Of a stretch of DNA of 64,000 bases, positions 51,101-57,100 are shown piece after piece. The translations under genes and the position numbers were made by a program. Origin of the DNA: Enchytraeus crypticus. Lineage: Eukaryota > Annelida > Clitellata > Enchytraeida > Enchytraeidae. The notes beneath the pieces are model-generated. The model had not been told where the DNA came from and searched no databases. It was given only the letters and a program-made list of their open reading frames with translations. The stretch is from positions 1,819,501 through 1,883,500 of the forward strand of contig CAJHZI010000514.1 of the NCBI GenBank assembly GCA_905160935.1, given 5' to 3'. Every line of letters starts with the position of its first letter. Position 1 is the first letter of the stretch.

Positions 51101-54100
51101 TTGTACTATCAAAATCTAATCTCGCAGAATCAAAATTGCCCCAAGAAATTATGGGGAGCACTCGATTCTCTGCTTGATCGCACCATTCCCAAGTCACTCC
51201 CCTCTAGCTCCTCACCATCATCTCTTGCTACCTCTTTCCTCAACTTTTTCGATGACAAAATTGCCAAACTCTGTAGCTCTATACCCTCCAACTCCATTGA
51301 CATGGACAACACCATTTCTGTAAATATGCCTGAGCCACCACTACTTTCTAGTTTTGAACCAGCTAAACCGGAAGAAATACGCAATTTTATTCTTCGCTCA
51401 ACCGACTCATCTTGCTGCCTTGATGTTATTCCTACACGATTACTGAAATCCTGTATTGATGTTTTAGTGGCTCCTCTTACATACTTGATCAACCTCTGAC
51501 TCTCAGAAGGTATCTCTCCAACCTCCTTCAAACAAGCAGTTGTATCTCCTTTGCTAAGAAAAGCCTTCTCTACCAAAAGATAATCTTTCCAGTTACCGTC
51601 CTATTTCCAATCTAACTTAATCTCTAAACTTCTTGAAAAGGAAATTTATACCCGTTTATGCACTCATCTTGATTCTTTCCCTTCTCTCTCTCATTATCAA
51701 CCTGCCTATAGAAAACTCCATTCGACTGGAACCGCTCTTCTTCGTATAAATAATGATCTTAGCTTGACCATGAGTAGTAAAAAGGTTTCTGCCTTGGTTC
51801 TTCTAGATCTCTCTGCTGCCTTCGATACAATTGATCATGGCATTCTAATAAATAGGCTTAAATCTTGTTTTGGCATTTCTGATTCTGCTTTTCCCTTCTT
51901 ACATCATATCTCTCATGTCGCACACAATCAGTTGTTATTGGTCAAAATCGCTCTTCTGAACTACCCCTCCTATGCGGTGTTCCTCAAGGTTCAGTGTTAG
52001 GTCCATTGCTCTTCTCTTTATATATCACTCCTCTTAGCTACTTGCTTGCTCAGTCTTCCATAAATTTTCATTTCTATGCAGATGACACTCAACTGTATAT
52101 TTCCTTTTCTAATCATGATTCCGATCAGAAACTGGCCCATCTCTCATCCATTCTAGACAAGGTTTATTCCTGGTTTTGTGCTAACCGTCTTGCTGTTAAT
52201 CCCTCCAAAACTGAATACCTTTTAATTGGCACTCCTTTGAAAGGAAATAAAATTACTAAGAATTCTGTTAATTTTCAGAATCGTGCTCTTTCACCTTCTC
52301 GATCTGCCAAAAACCTTGGAGTCATATTTGATGAAAACCTTGACTTTAAATCCCATATCTCTTCTGTTTGTCGCGCTTCTTTCTTTCAGATTCATCAGAT
52401 TAGGCAAATACGTCCATCCCTTACTAGAAATTCAGCCACTATCCTTGCTAATTCTATAGTTCATTCAAAGCTCGACTACTGTAATTCATTATTACATGGA
52501 TTGCTTACGTCTTCTCGCAATCGTTTGCAGCACATCCAAAATTCTCTTGCATGTGTTGTTTGCAAGTCCTCTCGACTTCAATTTTGCTCTCTTTCTTTAC
52601 TTCGCAGACTTCACTGGCTCCCTGTTAATCAACGCATAAAATATAAAATAGCTCTATTAACTTTCAAAACTTTGCGATTTGGCAAGCCTTCTTACTTATC
52701 TGAAATTCTTCTTCCCTATCGTCCCTCACGTTCACTTCGTTCCACCGATGCCAATCTTCTCTCTGTTCCAAATATTCTCACATTATTGGGCAGACGTTCT
52801 TTTTCTTACGCAACACCCACAATCTGGAACTGTTTACCTGCTAATCTTCGCTCTTGTTCTTCTCTTTCAACATTCTCTAGCAAGCTTAAGACTTACCTTT
52901 TCCCACCATAGACATAATCAATCTACCCTGACCATTTTTGATCACCTTTGATCACGTGGCTTTCGTTTAGGACCTCAGTACATTTCTTTTGCAGATTGGT
53001 CTGGGTGAATTGATCTGTAGTGATGTGTGCTGTTGGGGACGTCCCTGACATCATCCCTGGATGAGGAAACGGACGTTAAACCTTTATTATTATTTATTAT
53101 TATTATTAGAATGCGCATCAGTGCGTTTACAAATATTTACATTGGACTCTAATTTTCTCATCATCTTACACTTTTTGTAGAATTATGCCGTAACTGTAAT
53201 TGAGAAATATCCATATTATGTTGAACCTTGCACCTTGTACATTTGGACATCCATATTATGTTGAAGCACCTTGTACATTTGGACATCCATATTATGTTGA
53301 AGCACCTTGTACATTTGGACATCCATATTATGTTGAAGCACCTTGTACATTTGGACATCCATATTATGTTGAAGCACCTTGTACATTTGCTTGTTAAAAG
53401 TAGGAGAATAATACAATATGATAATGTACTACTTATATAACTGTATGCACTACAAACGGGCAAATTGACATGACTGACTAATTGACTCCGACAATACTTG
53501 TACTTACAGATACCATTCATTAAAAGCTCTATGTGCTACAACGATCTTATACTAAAAATGTACAGGACTAAAAAACCTGGCACAAAAGTTAGATGTACAG
53601 TTCGCAATGGAAGAGACCCATCAGCTTTCAAACGTCGAATGGCTTCAAGATACCTTCAATTACAATTAGTAACAATTAAGAGTTAACCTTTACTAATGAT
53701 AACTCAACAAATGACTTCAGTTGATCAAAATATAATTAATTTTACAAAAACCTTTCAAATGATACCTATGCATATGCATGTGTCTTCAGGCGATACAACA
53801 GTCTTTAGTTATAGAGTCTGCTTGAAATGTCTCTAATTATAAGCTTTTTGGGAGATGAACCGTTCAGTAAATCACTATGACTGATTAATTGGTTAACTGA
53901 TTAATTTATTTTATTTATATTGATTTATTGATTGAAAATATTGATGTGAAGCAGTGACTGAAACTTTCATTTTTTAATAATATAACTTTGCAACTTAAAA
54001 TCAAGCAGTTGCATTATATTTTTAACATAATGATCTTTTGTACGTGTTTTCAAGACTCTATCTGAAGCAGTTTTTCCACGACTGTATTAGAGAAAATCAT

Positions 54101-57100
54101 GAAAATACAAACACAAGCAGACTGTGTTTTAGTTAAAACTAAATTTCACATTTATTATTTATTTACAAGAAAATACTTTTCATACTTACTGTATTCCGAC
54201 ACACTTCATATCCTGAGTGCCTCGACCATAAATATCCCCATTCTCCTCCATCACAGCCTCGAATGGGTCGTACTTCCAAAATTCCTATTTAACAGAGCAC
54301 TTTAGCACATAAAAGCAAAGATTTGAGAAAACGATGCTATATCATTAATAAGATGCTGACAATTAAGTTAATATCATCAAGTTCAATTGACAGCTCACGA
54401 GTTGTTCAAAAATTCATAGATCTAAGGATGAGTCAACAGAGAGAAAATCAGAAATATGCAATTGGCTGTAAAATTATTAAATGAGAAAACTGCACTTACG
54501 ATTTAAATGCAATATAGGTTTTAGTTTTTAGGAAAACATCCTACATGTATAATAACTCTAATATATTAAACATTTCATATTTTGCTGATTTTTCATTTTG
54601 AAAGTCCAATACCAAATGGGACGCCTGTTGACTTTACAGAAAGACATGGATCAAAATAAGGGCAAAGATGAGAAAAATCCTTGAAGGATGAAGTCTAAAA
54701 CAAATTCTCACAAATCCTTTATAACACAAAGGCATTTTTGTCTTTTGAAACTAAAAACCACTTCTACTAAAGCTATTCATCTATACATCTGCAATAATGT
54801 ATATTTTTGTCATTTTGTATCTAAGCCACGGAACCAGTGATAATACTTATGTCAGGGAATTATGCCCTGATATTTTGAATAGTACTGTTATATTATTTTT
54901 AAATATTAAAGTTTATATAATATTATTTTGACTGATATTAGTATTTTTATTCTAAAAGAGTTTAGAGGTTATATAAGCTAATACTTAGCTTGACTTCACT
55001 AGAGTGGGCGGAGCTATGAAGAGCTTTTTTGTTTTGAAATGAAAAAGGTGAAGGTCATGGACAGAAGAAGTAGATTGAATTCCATGTGATATTTTGGATT
55101 GGTAGAGGATTAGAAGGAATGAAAGAGTTAGTGTAGACTGTTACAGAACAGAGGTGGATAATCATGAGATGATATCCAATTTGAGCTTAATCAATAGTCA
55201 ATCAGAGGAAAGAGTTTCCAAAGTATAAATTAAAGCATTCTAATGCAGTGACTGAGGAAGTAATATCAATCAATTAGTATCCCAATAGTGGAATTTGTGT
55301 CTTGATACTTTAAATGATTAGGGCAACGTATTGCATTTCCGTTGGTTTGAAATTGCATACACTTATTTTAGTTCTACGCGTTACACGATCAAATATGTTA
55401 CAAGGACAGCTAATTTAAATGTAATTAATTTTCGTTGATATCAACCATTCAGATATTTCATTACTTTTTGAACTATATGCATACATATTTAAATTGCATT
55501 TTATTTTAAATTAAAATAATTAAATATTAGCTTTAAGATTAGTTCAGTTTGATGTACGAGGTCAGATACAAATCCATTGAATATTTTAGTATATTTAAGG
55601 ATTTTAGGTCTGTTTTATGCGTCATGAGTGTGTTGTAACAAGACGCCCTTTGACAACTTATTATTTCACACTTTTCAAACTGTATTTACAATGAATATTT
55701 ACTTGAGCCAAATATAGACCAAATTAACAATACAATGCAAATAAAATACAACCTTCAGCTTACGTAAAAAGGACAGTAATTTTAAATTCAATATACACCA
55801 AAGCTCAATAAATATATCTACTGGAATAGTAATATACCAGGAACACAGGAACAACGTCAATGTGAGAATTAAGCAGAAGAGCCGGCAATGTGGGATCTGT
55901 TCCTGTCCAAGTCATTATCACTATCGGCTTCTTAGGCATGCACTATATAACAAAAAAAATTTGTTATATAAATAATATATAAACATTACAATGCAAACAT
56001 ATATTGTTGTATTATATTGTTCCTTTATTTGTTACTTATTTTTAAATAATTTTATTTATTGTTTTATTAGAATCATGATCAAAAGTATACACATGCATGT
56101 ACAAAAATAAGAATATTTTACAGGGTTACTACAATTAACACCAAAAGAAATCCTAAGAGGTCCACCAAACTCTGTTTAGATGAAATTGGTCACATAATTA
56201 ATTTTAAATGTTGCAAATAGTACTAACAACGAACTACTCAGAGAATTTTTAAAATCAACGCGAGTCAAAAATAGGGGATTGACTGATGGATGACATGATG
56301 TAGGACAGAGAGGACTAGAGAAAGTCTATTTGTATCCCGACTCTAATTAGACTGGGATTCAAGAGAAGCTGATGACGATGATGAATTCGAGTTAAAAATA
56401 CAGTAAATATAAATTCCACAATACCGACTTCATGAACTCTAAATGTCAAATGAAGTTCATCAGCCATCTTCTGCAGAAATACCACGGCACTACCTAAGAC
56501 AAACATTTTAGAAATTAAAATCACTCGTAACATCTATTGCAAAAAATTATATACTCAAACTGCAATTTTTCCAAAAGGAGTCGATTAAGAAAAATGCTTG
56601 AGATGGTAATCCAGTAGAGAGAGTGACAAGATACAGCTTCATTAATTACAAAGTTCTAATTACAAATAGAAAATTACAAATGAAATAAAATATCAATAAT
56701 TATGTATTTACATGTTAAACTATTTACGCAAATTGCAGTCATAACATTATATAACATAACAACATTTAGAGTGCTACTGTCGTTCATGACAACATTAAGC
56801 ACTACTGACACAAATCCAAGTTGGTGAGCAAAAGGAAGGTCCAAAATGGAGCAAGTTCTAAAAAGTTAGTCCAAAGATAAAGAAAATTATTGAAAAATAT
56901 ATACACTGTGAGTCATAAAAAAACATGCGCGCAGTATTTCGTCCACAACTTTGACACTTGTGAACCGATTTTGAAAATATTTTCAGATTTATAAAGAAGA
57001 AGTCAAGTAGTAAACTTAAATCTAGTTTGTGATACTTTCGGTTTATTTTAAACAATAACAGACGATTTTACAAACATAGTCTGTTTTTGCAGAAATTGTG

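Noticed and set aside
53161..53520. Repetitive open frames ([10 protein letters not shown] and similar)
   Set aside because: Produced by the 36-bp minisatellite on either strand; no start context or homology.
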